A stretch of 64,000 bases of DNA, taken from the NCBI RefSeq assembly GCF_001660485.1, contig NZ_CP013979.1, positions 1,612,001 to 1,676,000 of the forward strand, given 5' to 3'. This document shows positions 44,107 to 52,566 of this stretch, piece after piece (the first letter of the stretch is position 1; each line of letters starts with the position of its first letter). A model generated the notes under the pieces. The model was not told the DNA's origin. It did not search any database and was given only the letters and a program-made list of their open reading frames with translations. Both the position numbers and the translations under genes were made by a program. Source of the stretch: Agromyces aureus. Its GTDB lineage: Bacteria > Actinomycetota > Actinomycetes > Actinomycetales > Microbacteriaceae.

Positions 44107-44112
44107 AGCGGC

Positions 44113-44946
44113 ATGACCGAGTCACCGGATGCCGCGCCGCCCCTCGGAGACCCGGCGGCCCCGGCGACGGTCGCGGCGGCCAGATCGTTCGGCGCCGCGG
44201 CATCCGTCTACCATCGGTCGCGACCCGGCTACCCCACCGAGGCCGTCGCCTGGTTGATCGACGACGCCGAGCAGGTGCTCGACCTCGGGGCCGGAACCGG
44301 CAAGCTCACTCAGGCGCTCATCGCGCTCGATCGCGACGTCATCGCGGTCGACCCCGTGGAGGAGATGCTCGACGAGCTCGAGCTCGCGGTGCCCGGCGTG
44401 CCGCGCATCCTCGGCACGGCCGAGGAGATCCCGCTCGACGACGACTCGTTCGACGCGGTCGTCGTGGGGCAGGCCTGGCACTGGTTCGAGCCGCATCGTG
44501 CGCTGCCGGAGATCGCCAGGGTGCTCCGCCCCGGCGGGGTGCTCGGCCTCGTCTGGAACAGCCGCGACCTGCGCGCCGACTGGCTGCGGGAGGCCGGCGA
44601 GATCATGCACGAGCGGCACGATGCGAGCGCGACCTTCGAGGCGTACGTGAACCTCGGCGCTCCGTTCGGGCCGATCGAGGAGCACACGGTCGCCTGGACC
44701 GAGCGGATGTCGCGCGCGAGGTTCCTCGAACTCGTGCGTTCGCGCTCGTACTTCATCACGGCTCCGCACGGCGAGCAGGCCGCGACGATCGCCGCACTCG
44801 AGGCACTCCTCGACACGCATCCGGACGTCGCGGGTGCCGTCGACCTCGAGGTGCCCTACCTCACCCGCAGCTTCCGCGCGCGGCTCGCCGACCGAGCCGC
44901 GCGCGGACACGGGTCGACGGGGCTATCCGCGCACGGCACGCCGTGA
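44113..44946 (+). CDS. Class I SAM-dependent methyltransferase
   Basis: A 277-residue methyltransferase of the UbiE/Methyltransf_11 kind. Motif I is VLDLGAGTGKLTQAL (about 55-69), the acidic end of strand 2 is VIAVDPVEEM, and FDAVVVGQAWHWF with EIARVLRPGGVLGLVWN are motifs II-III. The start has YHRSRPGYP typical of trans-aconitate-type and related enzymes. Substrate unknown. Its last 24 bases overlap the 3' end of the convergent phosphatase gene, so transcripts of the two are complementary at their ends. Confidence 0.88.
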   Translation: MTESPDAAPPLGDPAAPATVAAARSFGAAASVYHRSRPGYPTEAVAWLIDDAEQVLDLGAGTGKLTQALIALDRDVIAVDPVEEMLDELELAVPGVPRILGTAEEIPLDDDSFDAVVVGQAWHWFEPHRALPEIARVLRPGGVLGLVWNSRDLRADWLREAGEIMHERHDASATFEAYVNLGAPFGPIEEHTVAWTERMSRARFLELVRSRSYFITAPHGEQAATIAALEALLDTHPDVAGAVDLEVPYLTRSFRARLADRAARGHGSTGLSAHGTP

Positions 44947-46746
44947 ACGCACGGCGATGACGGATGCCGCGGCGCCGGCCATGACGAGCAGCAGCGCCGC
45001 CGTGGCGGCCCCGGTGCCGACGCCCGTCTCGGCCAGCTGCGGCCCCGCGGTGTCGGCGGCTGCGGAGGCCGCGCCGTCGGCGATGAGCGGGCTCTCGGTC
45101 GTCGCGACATCGGCGAGGCACCGCTTCAGCTCGGTGGCCTTGACCCAGTTCGAGCCCTCGGCGACGGGCGTGCAGCCCGCGGCGAACGCGATCTCGCGCT
45201 CGTTGTAGAGCATGCGCACGAGCGGCGTGTATGCCGCACCGGTCTCGGGGTCGACGCCGTCGCGTGTGACGACGTCCCACTGCACGTTGGCGGCCATCGG
45301 GGTCACCTCGGCGCCGCGCCAAGGGTTGGCGGCGTAGTCGTAGACATCGGCGGATGTCGCGGGCTCCGCGACGTCGGGCGCGGCCACGGTCGACCCCGGC
45401 AGGCGCAGAAGCGCCGCGAACGGCACGATCGTCTCGGCGTGCGCGAACCGGAACGTCGCCGCGACGTCGCCGCCGGCGATGCGCGCGTCGATCGTCGCGA
45501 AGAAGTCGTCGAGCAGCGGCCGGGCGATGCGGTAGGTCTCGTCGTGCCCCGCGAGGCTCGGACCCTTCTCGTAGAAGTCCTCGCTGTCGAGCAGGTACGC
45601 GAACCACTCGGCGTCGGCCTCGTGGCCGACGAAGTAAGCGTTGAAGTCGAACGCGTGCGGCGCGACGTTCTCCTCCTGCATGTCGACGGCGATGATGTAG
45701 AGGTTGTAGAGCGTCATGGCCGCGTCGACCGAGCTCTCGATCGACTTCTCGGGGTCGCCGCAGGCGTCGGGGTCGCTCGCGGGGTCGGCGCCCGGCGCGC
45801 ACGCGACGGCGCCGGCCTCGGTGCCGTCGACGGTGTTGAACCAGGTGTGCGCGTCGTCGGCGCCGATCTGCGCGATGAACTCGGGCGTGAAGATGCCCGA
45901 GAGCAGTTCGTCGGCGACCTCGACCGAGCGCGGGAGGTCCTCGATGAAGTCGGTCGCGGCTGCGATCGTGCCGCCGTCGTCGGTCTGCTCCTCGATGTAC
46001 GCGTCGTACGCGTCGGCGATCTCGCGCTCGGGCGTGCCCTCGGCCTTGTCGGTGCCGTCGGGGTTCTCGACCTTGTGGAAGTACAGGCGCTCGGGATGTG
46101 CGACGAGCGGCGCGTCGAGGGCGGGCACGGGGGAGGCGGCGGTGGCCGCGGCATCCGCGAAGCCGATCAGGAAGTTCTCGCCCGACTCGGTCGCGCGCGC
46201 CTCGCCGGATGTCTCGGCGACGATGCGGTCGCCGGCCGCAGAGGCCTCGGCGAAGAGCGCCGCGTTGCGCTGGTAGGCGCGCGCGCCGATGCCTTGGTGC
46301 TGGGTCGCGCCCTGGCCCGTGAGCATGCCGTAGCCGTTCTCGACGTTGGCCGCGGTGATCGCGTCGAGGTTCGCGACGAACGTCGTGCCGATCTCGGGCG
46401 TGAGGAATCCGCCGTCGGCCTGCGCGGTCTCGGCGAGCCGGTGCAGCAGCGCGTCGTACTTGTAGCCGGACAGGCCGCGCGATCCGTGCCGGGCGACCGA
46501 CTCGGTCGCGATCGTCTCGTACCCGGCCGGAGCGGGCGAGTACGCCTCGAGGTCGGCCGCGTCGGGGGCGACGTACGGCTGCTTGCTGCTGTAGAACCCG
46601 GAGGGCGTCGGCACCTCGGATGTCGCGGCGAGGGCCGGGCCGGCCAACGCGACGGTGGCGAGGGCGCCGAGCGCGCCGGCGGCGGCCGACAGGCGCAGGC
46701 CGTGGGCGGCTGCGGTGCGGCGACTGGTGGTGGACGGGCGAAGCAT
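44923..46746 (-). CDS. Cell-wall anchored histidine phosphatase, MINPP/phytase-like
   Basis: A secreted clade-2 histidine phosphatase of 607 residues. A signal peptide covers about 1-40 (ends AGPALAA). The catalytic RHGSRG has His87, and the proton donor is in FRFAHAETIVPF near 435. The C terminus has an LAETG sorting motif near 570, a hydrophobic helix and SRRAVRG, so a sortase (class E type) should attach it to peptidoglycan. The HAE donor rather than HD matches multiple inositol polyphosphate phosphatases, so phytate or other phosphoesters are likely substrates. ATG 46746 has GGAGG just upstream. It is divergent from a TetR gene. Confidence 0.87.
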   Translation of the reverse strand: MLRPSTTSRRTAAAHGLRLSAAAGALGALATVALAGPALAATSEVPTPSGFYSSKQPYVAPDAADLEAYSPAPAGYETIATESVARHGSRGLSGYKYDALLHRLAETAQADGGFLTPEIGTTFVANLDAITAANVENGYGMLTGQGATQHQGIGARAYQRNAALFAEASAAGDRIVAETSGEARATESGENFLIGFADAAATAASPVPALDAPLVAHPERLYFHKVENPDGTDKAEGTPEREIADAYDAYIEEQTDDGGTIAAATDFIEDLPRSVEVADELLSGIFTPEFIAQIGADDAHTWFNTVDGTEAGAVACAPGADPASDPDACGDPEKSIESSVDAAMTLYNLYIIAVDMQEENVAPHAFDFNAYFVGHEADAEWFAYLLDSEDFYEKGPSLAGHDETYRIARPLLDDFFATIDARIAGGDVAATFRFAHAETIVPFAALLRLPGSTVAAPDVAEPATSADVYDYAANPWRGAEVTPMAANVQWDVVTRDGVDPETGAAYTPLVRMLYNEREIAFAAGCTPVAEGSNWVKATELKRCLADVATTESPLIADGAASAAADTAGPQLAETGVGTGAATAALLLVMAGAAASVIAVRSRRAVRG

Positions 46747-46898
46747 GGGACCTCCGGTGCGTAGGGATACCGGCCCATGACGATCGGGCCGCATCAGGAC
46801 TACCGGCGGCGGGTGAACGGAATCCGACGGGCGCATGGACCGTCGGCGACGGGTCGGGGCCCGTCGGGATTCCATTTGGGTGGGGATCAAGTTTTCGC

Positions 46899-46927
46899 TT
46901 GACCCGCGTCCAAGACAAGAGGATTCT
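46899..46927 (+). promoter_or_regulatory. Promoter of the second TetR gene, leaderless
   Basis: TTGACC, 17 bases, GATTCT, then 6 bases and ATG 46934: a full -35/-10 pair supporting the leaderless model. An inverted repeat TCAAG-N6-CTTGA (46887-46902) covers the -35 and is a candidate autoregulatory site. Confidence 0.6.
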
Positions 46928-46933
46928 TCATCC

Positions 46934-47590
46934 ATGGTGTCGAAGGCTCGGGAGTACGACATGACCGCCCGGGCGGCCGCAACGGGCCGCACCCGCGACC
47001 GGCTCCTGCGCGCCGCACGCGACCGCTTCGCGGCGGCCTCGTACGACGACGTCACGCTCGCCGCGCTCGCGGGCGACGCGGACGTCACGACCCAGACGCT
47101 GCTCAACCACTTCGGCTCGAAGGACTCGCTGTTCGCGGCGGCGATCGAGGTCTTCGCCGACGAGGTCGCGAAGCTGCGCGGCGACGTCGCGCCCGGTGAT
47201 CTCGACGGCGCGGTCGATGCCCTGATGCGGCACTACGAGGTGCTCGGCGACGCCAACTGGCGTGCGGTCGCCGACGCCGAGCGCCAGCCCACGCTCGCCC
47301 GGATCCTCGTGGAGGCGCGCGCCGGGCAGCGGGCGTGGATCGAGTCGGTGTTCGGCCCAGGGCTTCCCGCCGCGTCCGACGCACCCGACGCGTCCGACGC
47401 ACCCGATGCGAACGGGGTCGACGGCGCCGATGCCGGAGCCTCCGACCCGCGCGAGCTCGCGATCGCCGCGCTGTACGCGGTGACGGATGTCGGGACGTGG
47501 AAGCTCCTGCGCCGCGACCTCGGCCTTTCGGCCGAGGACACCCGTGCCGTGCTGCGCCGGCTCATCGCCGGCAGACTCGAAGGAGGATGA
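46934..47590 (+). CDS. TetR family regulator beside a glycosyltransferase
   Basis: A 218-residue TetR/AcrR protein with helix-turn-helix at about 36-58 (VTLAALAGDADVTTQTLLNHF). The ligand domain is interrupted by a low-complexity Ala/Asp/Ser linker (about 147-175) encoded by an 18-bp tandem repeat (47372 and 47390). ATG 46934 fits the leaderless promoter; the frame is open upstream. The stop overlaps an upstream ATG of the glycosyltransferase, so the two are coupled and the regulator probably controls that gene and perhaps the divergent phosphatase. Confidence 0.88.
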   Translation: MVSKAREYDMTARAAATGRTRDRLLRAARDRFAAASYDDVTLAALAGDADVTTQTLLNHFGSKDSLFAAAIEVFADEVAKLRGDVAPGDLDGAVDALMRHYEVLGDANWRAVADAERQPTLARILVEARAGQRAWIESVFGPGLPAASDAPDASDAPDANGVDGADAGASDPRELAIAALYAVTDVGTWKLLRRDLGLSAEDTRAVLRRLIAGRLEGG

Positions 47591-47592
47591 CC

Positions 47593-48858
47593 ATGCGCTA
47601 CCTGCTCGCCGTCTGGGACGGCGGGGGAGCGACCCCGCCGAACCTCGGCGTCGCGCGCCTGCTCGTCGAGCGCGGGCACGAGGTCGTCGTCCTCGGCGAC
47701 CCGACCCTCGCCGAAGCGATCGCCGACACCGGGGCCGTGCATCGCACCTGGCCGACCGCGCCGCAGCGCACGTCGACCGCGCCCGAACACGACGTGCTGA
47801 AGGACTGGGAGTGCCGCACGCAGCTCGGTGCGCTGCTCCGGGTGCGCGATCGCCTCATGACCGGCCCGGCCGCCCGCTACGCCGCAGACGTCGTGGCGGC
47901 GCTCGACGCCGAGCCGTTCGACGCGGTCCTCGCCGACGGCCTGCTCCTCGGCGCGCTCATCGGCGCGGAGGCGCGTGGAATCCCGACCGGGTTGCTGGTC
48001 GGGAGCGTGTACCTGCAGCCCTCGCGTGTGCGCCCGCCGTTCGGCCTCGGGCTCGCGCCCGCGCACAACGCCCTGGACCGGGCGCGCGACCGCGCGGCGT
48101 ACGCGCTCATGTCGGCGGCCGCCCGTGCCGGGATGCGTCCGGTCAACGCGGCCCGTGCCGAGCACGGCCTCGCGCCGGTCCGCAACCCCGGCGAGCAGTG
48201 GGACCATGCCGACCGCGTCCTCGTGCTCACCGGCTCGGCGTTCGACGACCCGCCGCCCGACGCGCCCAACGTGCGGTACGTCGGGCCGGTGCTCGAGGAC
48301 ATCCCGGCCGACGGCCCGGGCATCGCGCTGCCGCCCGGCGACGCGCCGCTCGTCGTGGTCGGGCTCTCGAGCTCGTACATGAAGCAGGTCGACCTGCTCA
48401 CGCGCATCTCCCGCGCGCTCGCGTCGCTGCCCGTTCGAGCGGTGATCACGACCGGTCCCGCCATCGACCCGGCCGAGATCCCGGCCGCACCGAACGTCGC
48501 CGTGGTGCGTTCGGTCGCGCATGCCGAGCTGATTCCGAGGGCCGCGATCGTGATCACCCACGCCGGGCACGGCACGCTCATCAAGGCGCTCGCCGCGCGC
48601 GTTCCGACCCTCTGCATCCCGCTCGGCCGCGACCAGCCCGAGAACGCGGCGCGTGCGGCGCGTCACGGTGCCGCCGTCGTCATCTCCAAGAAATCGGATG
48701 CCTCCGCGATCGCGACCGCCGTGCTCGACCTGCTCCTCGAGCCGTCGTACCGCGAGGCGGCCGCCGCGCTCGGCGAGCGCATTCGCGCCGAGATCGACTC
48801 GGGCGTGCTCCTCGCGGAGCTCGAGGGGCTCGCCGAGGTCGGGCGGCAGGCGCGCTGA
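47593..48858 (+). CDS. GT1-type glycosyltransferase
   Basis: A UDP-sugar dependent transferase of 421 residues with the GT-B fold, related to macrolide and sterol glycosyltransferases. The N domain has NLGVARLLVERGHEVVVLGD; the C domain has VVVGLSSSYMKQ and the nucleotide-binding ITHAGHGTLIKALAARVPTLCIPLGRDQPENAARAA, where HAGHGT and the RDQ end are the donor-site motif. ATG 47593 has AGGAGG exactly 6 bases upstream; ATG 47587 overlaps the site. With a TetR in front, it may inactivate an antibiotic or hydrophobic toxin by glycosylation, an inference. Confidence 0.9.
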   Translation: MRYLLAVWDGGGATPPNLGVARLLVERGHEVVVLGDPTLAEAIADTGAVHRTWPTAPQRTSTAPEHDVLKDWECRTQLGALLRVRDRLMTGPAARYAADVVAALDAEPFDAVLADGLLLGALIGAEARGIPTGLLVGSVYLQPSRVRPPFGLGLAPAHNALDRARDRAAYALMSAAARAGMRPVNAARAEHGLAPVRNPGEQWDHADRVLVLTGSAFDDPPPDAPNVRYVGPVLEDIPADGPGIALPPGDAPLVVVGLSSSYMKQVDLLTRISRALASLPVRAVITTGPAIDPAEIPAAPNVAVVRSVAHAELIPRAAIVITHAGHGTLIKALAARVPTLCIPLGRDQPENAARAARHGAAVVISKKSDASAIATAVLDLLLEPSYREAAAALGERIRAEIDSGVLLAELEGLAEVGRQAR

Positions 48859-48926
48859 CGAGCACCCGCCCGCGGCGCCTGCACGCGGCATCCGCCCGCG
48901 AATGATGCCGGATGCCACGGCACCGG

Positions 48927-48932
48927 TACGAT
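48927..48932 (+). promoter_or_regulatory. -10 box of ychF
   Basis: TACGAT, 8 bases before GTG 48941, so the transcript is leaderless or nearly so. Confidence 0.5.
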
Positions 48933-48940
48933 AGACCCCC

Positions 48941-50014
48941 GTGGCTCTCACTATCGGCATCGTCGGCCTGCCCAACGTCGGCAAGTCCACCCTCTTCAAC
49001 GCCCTCACCAAGAACCAGGTGCTCGCGGCGAACTACCCGTTCGCGACGATCGAGCCCAACGTGGGCGTCGTGAACCTGCCCGACCAGCGCCTCGAGGTGC
49101 TCGCCGGGATCTTCGGCTCGGAGCGCATCCTGCCCGCGGCGGTGTCGTTCGTCGACATCGCCGGCATCGTGCGCGGCGCGTCGGAGGGCGAGGGCCTCGG
49201 CAACAAGTTCCTCGCCAACATCCGCGAGGCCGATGCGATTGCGCAGGTCGTGCGCGGTTTCACCGACGGCGACGTCGTGCACGTCGACGGCAAGGTCGAC
49301 CCGAAGTCCGACATGGAGACCATCAACACCGAGCTGATCCTCGCCGACCTCGAGACGCTCGAGCGCGCCATTCCGCGCTACGAGAAGGAGATCAAGGGAA
49401 AGAAGCTCGACCCGTCGGTGCTCGAGGCCGCGAAGGCCGCACTGGACGTGCTGCAGAAGGGCACGCCCCTGTCTGCGGCATCCGTCGACCTCGCGCCCGT
49501 TCGCGAGCTCGGCCTGCTCACCGCCAAGCCGTTCATCTACGTCTTCAACGTCGACGAGACCGTGCTGACGGATGACGCGAAGAAGGCGGAGCTCGCCGCG
49601 CTGGTCGCCCCCGCCGAGGCCGTGTTCCTCGACGCGAAGATCGAGTCCGAGCTCATCGACCTCGACCCCGAGGACGCCGCCGAACTGCTCGCCTCGACCG
49701 GTCAGGAGGAATCCGGCCTCGACCAGCTCGCCCGCATCGGCTTCGACACCCTCGGCCTGCAGACGTACCTCACCGCCGGCCCCAAGGAGTCGCGCGCGTG
49801 GACGATCCACAAGGGCGACAAGGCACCCCAGGCCGCCGGCGTCATCCACACGGACTTCGAGCGCGGCTTCATCAAGGCCGAGGTCATCTCGTTCGCCGAC
49901 CTCGTCGAGACCGGCTCGGTCGCCGAGGCCCGTGCCAAGGGCAAGGCGCGCATGGAGGGCAAGGACTACGTCATGCAGGACGGCGACGTCGTGGAGTTCC
50001 GCTTCAACGTCTGA
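48941..50014 (+). CDS. ychF: Obg-like ATPase YchF
   Basis: A universally conserved TRAFAC P-loop protein of 357 residues that prefers ATP. P-loop [12 protein letters not shown] (8-19), switch [19 protein letters not shown], and NVDE in place of the guanine-specific NKxD motif explain the ATP preference. A coiled coil in the middle and a C-terminal TGS domain (about 273-356) complete it. It binds ribosomes and affects stress responses in other bacteria. A hairpin follows 165 bases downstream. Confidence 0.95.
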   Translation: MALTIGIVGLPNVGKSTLFNALTKNQVLAANYPFATIEPNVGVVNLPDQRLEVLAGIFGSERILPAAVSFVDIAGIVRGASEGEGLGNKFLANIREADAIAQVVRGFTDGDVVHVDGKVDPKSDMETINTELILADLETLERAIPRYEKEIKGKKLDPSVLEAAKAALDVLQKGTPLSAASVDLAPVRELGLLTAKPFIYVFNVDETVLTDDAKKAELAALVAPAEAVFLDAKIESELIDLDPEDAAELLASTGQEESGLDQLARIGFDTLGLQTYLTAGPKESRAWTIHKGDKAPQAAGVIHTDFERGFIKAEVISFADLVETGSVAEARAKGKARMEGKDYVMQDGDVVEFRFNV

Positions 50015-50179
50015 TCTGCCCGCTCGAGGCGGTCGCGGTGCTCAGTTCCAGACCGGGTAGCGCGCCCGGCGTGCGGTATTCAGGATGATCTGGCGACACG
50101 CCGAGCGTTTCCGGGCGACAGGCCGTGCGAGTGCACGAATCTCCTGAGTTTCGCGCGCCGACCACCGACCGCTGACCGC

Positions 50180-50212
50180 CGACACCGGCGCCGAGCGTCG
50201 GAGCCGGTGTCG
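50180..50212 (+). terminator. Hairpin downstream of ychF
   Basis: CGACACCGGC/GCCGGTGTCG with an inner CCGA/TCGG stem. It lies in the 230-base convergent gap; the rest of the gap shows only short repeats of CGACC(G). Confidence 0.6.
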
Positions 50213-50244
50213 TGCGGTGAGGCCGTCGCGTTCGACGGGGCCGG

Positions 50245-50919
50245 TCAGCGCCCCGTGTCGTCGGTTCGGCGGGGTGCAGTCCGCCCCTCGCCCGGGTCGG
50301 TCGGGTTCGTGACCGCAGGGCGAGGCGGGGCGGGCTCCGTCGTTCGCGAATCCCCCGCCGCATCGACGGTGTCGACGCGAGCGGCATCCCGTCGGGGGTC
50401 GTCGTCGAGTCGAGCGTCCGTGGAGCTGCGACCAGCGCGGGGAGCCCCGGTCGCCGCGGCATGCGTCTCGGTCTCGGTTCCGGTCTCGGTTCCGGCACGG
50501 TTCCGGGCGCCGGTCGAGCCCGGGTCCTCGGTCGACCTCAGGTCGGGGTCCACTTCGGCGGCGTGACGGGCGTGCTCGTCGGCTTCCTGCTGCAGGCGGG
50601 TCGCGCGTTCGGCGCGTTCGGCGCTCTCGCGCTCCAGGCGTTCGGCCTCGAGGCGCGCGCGTTCGGCATCCGCCTCAGCCTGCGCAGCGTTCGACCGGGC
50701 GGCGAGGCGGTCGGCCTCGGCCTGCGACGCGGCCGCGGCCTGCTCGCGAGCGTCGCGTTCCGTCGATTCGGCCTTCGCCCGCAGCTCGGCCGACCGGCGC
50801 CGGTCAGCTTCGACCTTGGCCCGCTCTCGCCGCCTGGACGACGCCACGACGACGATGACGACGATGATCGCGATCACGACGATGGCGACGACGATCCAGA
50901 TCCAGATGCTCGTATCCAT
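50245..50919 (-). CDS. Single-pass membrane protein with coiled coil
   Basis: A 224-residue protein. MDTSIWIWIVVAIVVIAIIV starts a membrane helix (2-28), followed by an Ala/Glu/Arg-rich coiled coil (about 30-130) and a disordered, Thr/Pro/Arg-rich tail containing GTETGTETETH. No family recognised; the plan resembles proteins annotated as membrane-anchored spacers or DUF-type scaffold proteins. ATG 50919 starts directly at the helix; an ATG 11 codons upstream is possible. The transcription start is unclear. Confidence 0.7.
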   Translation of the reverse strand: MDTSIWIWIVVAIVVIAIIVVIVVVASSRRRERAKVEADRRRSAELRAKAESTERDAREQAAAASQAEADRLAARSNAAQAEADAERARLEAERLERESAERAERATRLQQEADEHARHAAEVDPDLRSTEDPGSTGARNRAGTETGTETETHAAATGAPRAGRSSTDARLDDDPRRDAARVDTVDAAGDSRTTEPAPPRPAVTNPTDPGEGRTAPRRTDDTGR

Positions 50920-51121
50920 GATGAAACCAGCCTTTCTCGGGTTCGAGGCCATTCAACCTGCGGCGCCCGAGGGCACCAAGGGGTTGTGGCCGGCGCCGAA
51001 CTCTGACATGGGTCGCGCAAGGACCGGGTCGCTCCGATCTGCAGCCGAGATCGTCGAACGGCGCGAGCGGCACGATGCCCACGGCGGCAGCGCGCAGCGG
51101 AGCGGCGAGGGCCGCGGCGCC

Positions 51122-51931
51122 TCAGGCGGTGACGGCCGCGAGCGTCGGCGCCGGCTCGGAGGGCACGTCGCGCAGTGCCGTGGCGTCGAGCGCGGCGGCG
51201 GCCGCCCGGCGGCCCTCGGCGATGAGGCGCGGCGCGTCGGCCATCGTCCACTGGGCCATGCGCTCCATCTCGGGCTGGATCAGCACGACGGAAGGGTCGC
51301 TGACGAGGTCGGCCGTGCGGCTCACGGTGCGCATCATGCGGACGTTCTCGAACTTGGCGTGCAACCGCACGACGATCACTCGGGAAGCACCGAGCGCGCG
51401 GGTGGCGTCGACGGGCACGTTGTCGACCATGCCGCCGTCGGCCAGCCAGCTGCCGTTGCGACGCACCGGAGCGAGCAGGCCGGGCACGGCGATGCTCGAC
51501 CGCAGGGCGACGCTCAGGGGACCGCGGTCGACGGTCACCGCCCGACGCGTACGGAGATCGGTCGCGACCGCGCCGAACCGCCGGGGGAGCTGCTCGATCA
51601 CGGGGTCGCGGCCGAAGACGCGCAGCACGGCGTCGTCGATCGCACGCGAGTCGAGCAGCGCCGCGCGGGGGGCGAACGACCACTTCGCGATGTCGCGCCA
51701 GCGGAACGCGAGCACGGCGCGCTCGATCTGCTGCACGTCGAATCCGGCGGCGTAGGCCGCGGCGACGATCGCGCCGGAACTCGTGCCCGCGGTGATACCG
51801 GGGCGGATGCCGCGTTCCGCGAGTTCCTGCAGCACGCCCACGTGGGCGGCACCGAACGCGGCGCCGCCGCTCAGGGTGAGGCCGAGGGTCGGGTCGTCGC
51901 TCGCGGTGACATCCGGAGCCTCGATCTGCAT
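51122..51931 (-). CDS. Patatin-like phospholipase
   Basis: A 269-residue lipid acyl hydrolase with a Ser-Asp dyad. The oxyanion loop is SGGAAFGAAHVGVL (21-34), the nucleophile Ser51 is in GTSSG, and Asp165 is in LADGGMVDNVP. It belongs to the RssA-like bacterial patatins. No signal peptide is present. ATG 51931 is leaderless (TACCGT-N6-ATG). An 8-copy heptamer array lies 70-130 bases upstream of the promoter. Confidence 0.92.
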   Translation of the reverse strand: MQIEAPDVTASDDPTLGLTLSGGAAFGAAHVGVLQELAERGIRPGITAGTSSGAIVAAAYAAGFDVQQIERAVLAFRWRDIAKWSFAPRAALLDSRAIDDAVLRVFGRDPVIEQLPRRFGAVATDLRTRRAVTVDRGPLSVALRSSIAVPGLLAPVRRNGSWLADGGMVDNVPVDATRALGASRVIVVRLHAKFENVRMMRTVSRTADLVSDPSVVLIQPEMERMAQWTMADAPRLIAEGRRAAAAALDATALRDVPSEPAPTLAAVTA

Positions 51932-51937
51932 GCCGTC

Positions 51938-51943
51938 ACGGTA
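51938..51943 (-). promoter_or_regulatory. Leaderless -10 box of the patatin gene
   Basis: TACCGT on the minus strand, 6 bases, then ATG. Confidence 0.6.
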
Positions 51944-52013
51944 TCGCGCGCATATTGGGCGACTCTGTGCGCCGCCGGGGAGAACGCTGGGAGCGGCCTC
52001 CGCGGCATATCGT

Positions 52014-52072
52014 CGGAGCCCGGAGCCCGGAGCCCGGAGCCCGGAGCCCGGAGCCCGGAGCCCGGAGCCCGG
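52014..52072. repeat. Perfect 7-bp CGGAGCC tandem array x8
   Basis: CGGAGCC is repeated eight times without error (52014-52069) and trails off with CGG. It lies in the 163-base gap between the stop of the HTH protein and the patatin promoter. Perfect heptamers are prone to copy-number change. Confidence 0.95.
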
Positions 52073-52094
52073 TGGTCGCGAAGAGCGACGCGGC

Positions 52095-52445
52095 CTAGCG
52101 ACCCTGACGCTTCTTGTAGGGCTTGGGCTCGCCCTTCACGATCGGAGCGCGGCCCTTGCCCTTCGACGCCTTCGCCTTGCCGCCGGCCGGCACGGCCGGC
52201 TTGGTCGTCGTCGCGGGCGCGTCGGCGATGCGCCGATGCGCCTCGTCGAGGAGCAGTGCGCCCGCCTCGGTCAACCCCCAGCCGGACTTGGCCCGCGTGA
52301 AGAGGGGCTGGCCCGTCTCCTCCTCGAGCGTGTCGATGGTCGAGTAGAGCGCGGCGAGCGGCACCCCAGTGGCATCTGCGGCGCGCGGCACGTGAAGGTC
52401 GGCATCCACGATGGCGACGAACCGCTGCAGGTGAACGAGCTTCAC
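52095..52445 (-). CDS. Stand-alone LysR-type HTH protein with basic tail
   Basis: A 116-residue protein consisting of one LysR-like winged helix (VHLQRFVAIVDADLHVPRAADATGVPLAALYSTIDTLEEETGQPLF, core PLAALYSTIDTLEEETG, about residues 28-44) and a lysine-rich C-terminal tail (KAKASKGKGRAPIVKGEPKP). The effector-binding domain of LysR regulators is absent, so it is not a normal ligand-responsive regulator; DNA architecture or a truncated regulator are alternatives. GTG 52445 has GAGGAAAGG 5 bases upstream, and no similarity exists before it. Confidence 0.75.
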   Translation of the reverse strand: MKLVHLQRFVAIVDADLHVPRAADATGVPLAALYSTIDTLEEETGQPLFTRAKSGWGLTEAGALLLDEAHRRIADAPATTTKPAVPAGGKAKASKGKGRAPIVKGEPKPYKKRQGR

Positions 52446-52554
52446 GAAGGCCTTTCCTCGATCGGATGTCGCGACGCGCGCATCCGCTTCCACCCCCAGA
52501 CTAGGCGGAACGGCATCTCGTCGGCGCGCCGTGCAAGAAGCGAGGCGGTCACGA

Positions 52555-52560
52555 CACAAT
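52555..52560 (+). promoter_or_regulatory. Leaderless -10 box of the sigma factor gene
   Basis: CACAAT, 6 bases, then GTG 52567. Confidence 0.45.
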
Positions 52561-52566
52561 CTGTTC

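Noticed and set aside
52014..52072. CRISPR-like array
   Set aside because: The unit is 7 bp with no spacers and no cas genes are nearby.
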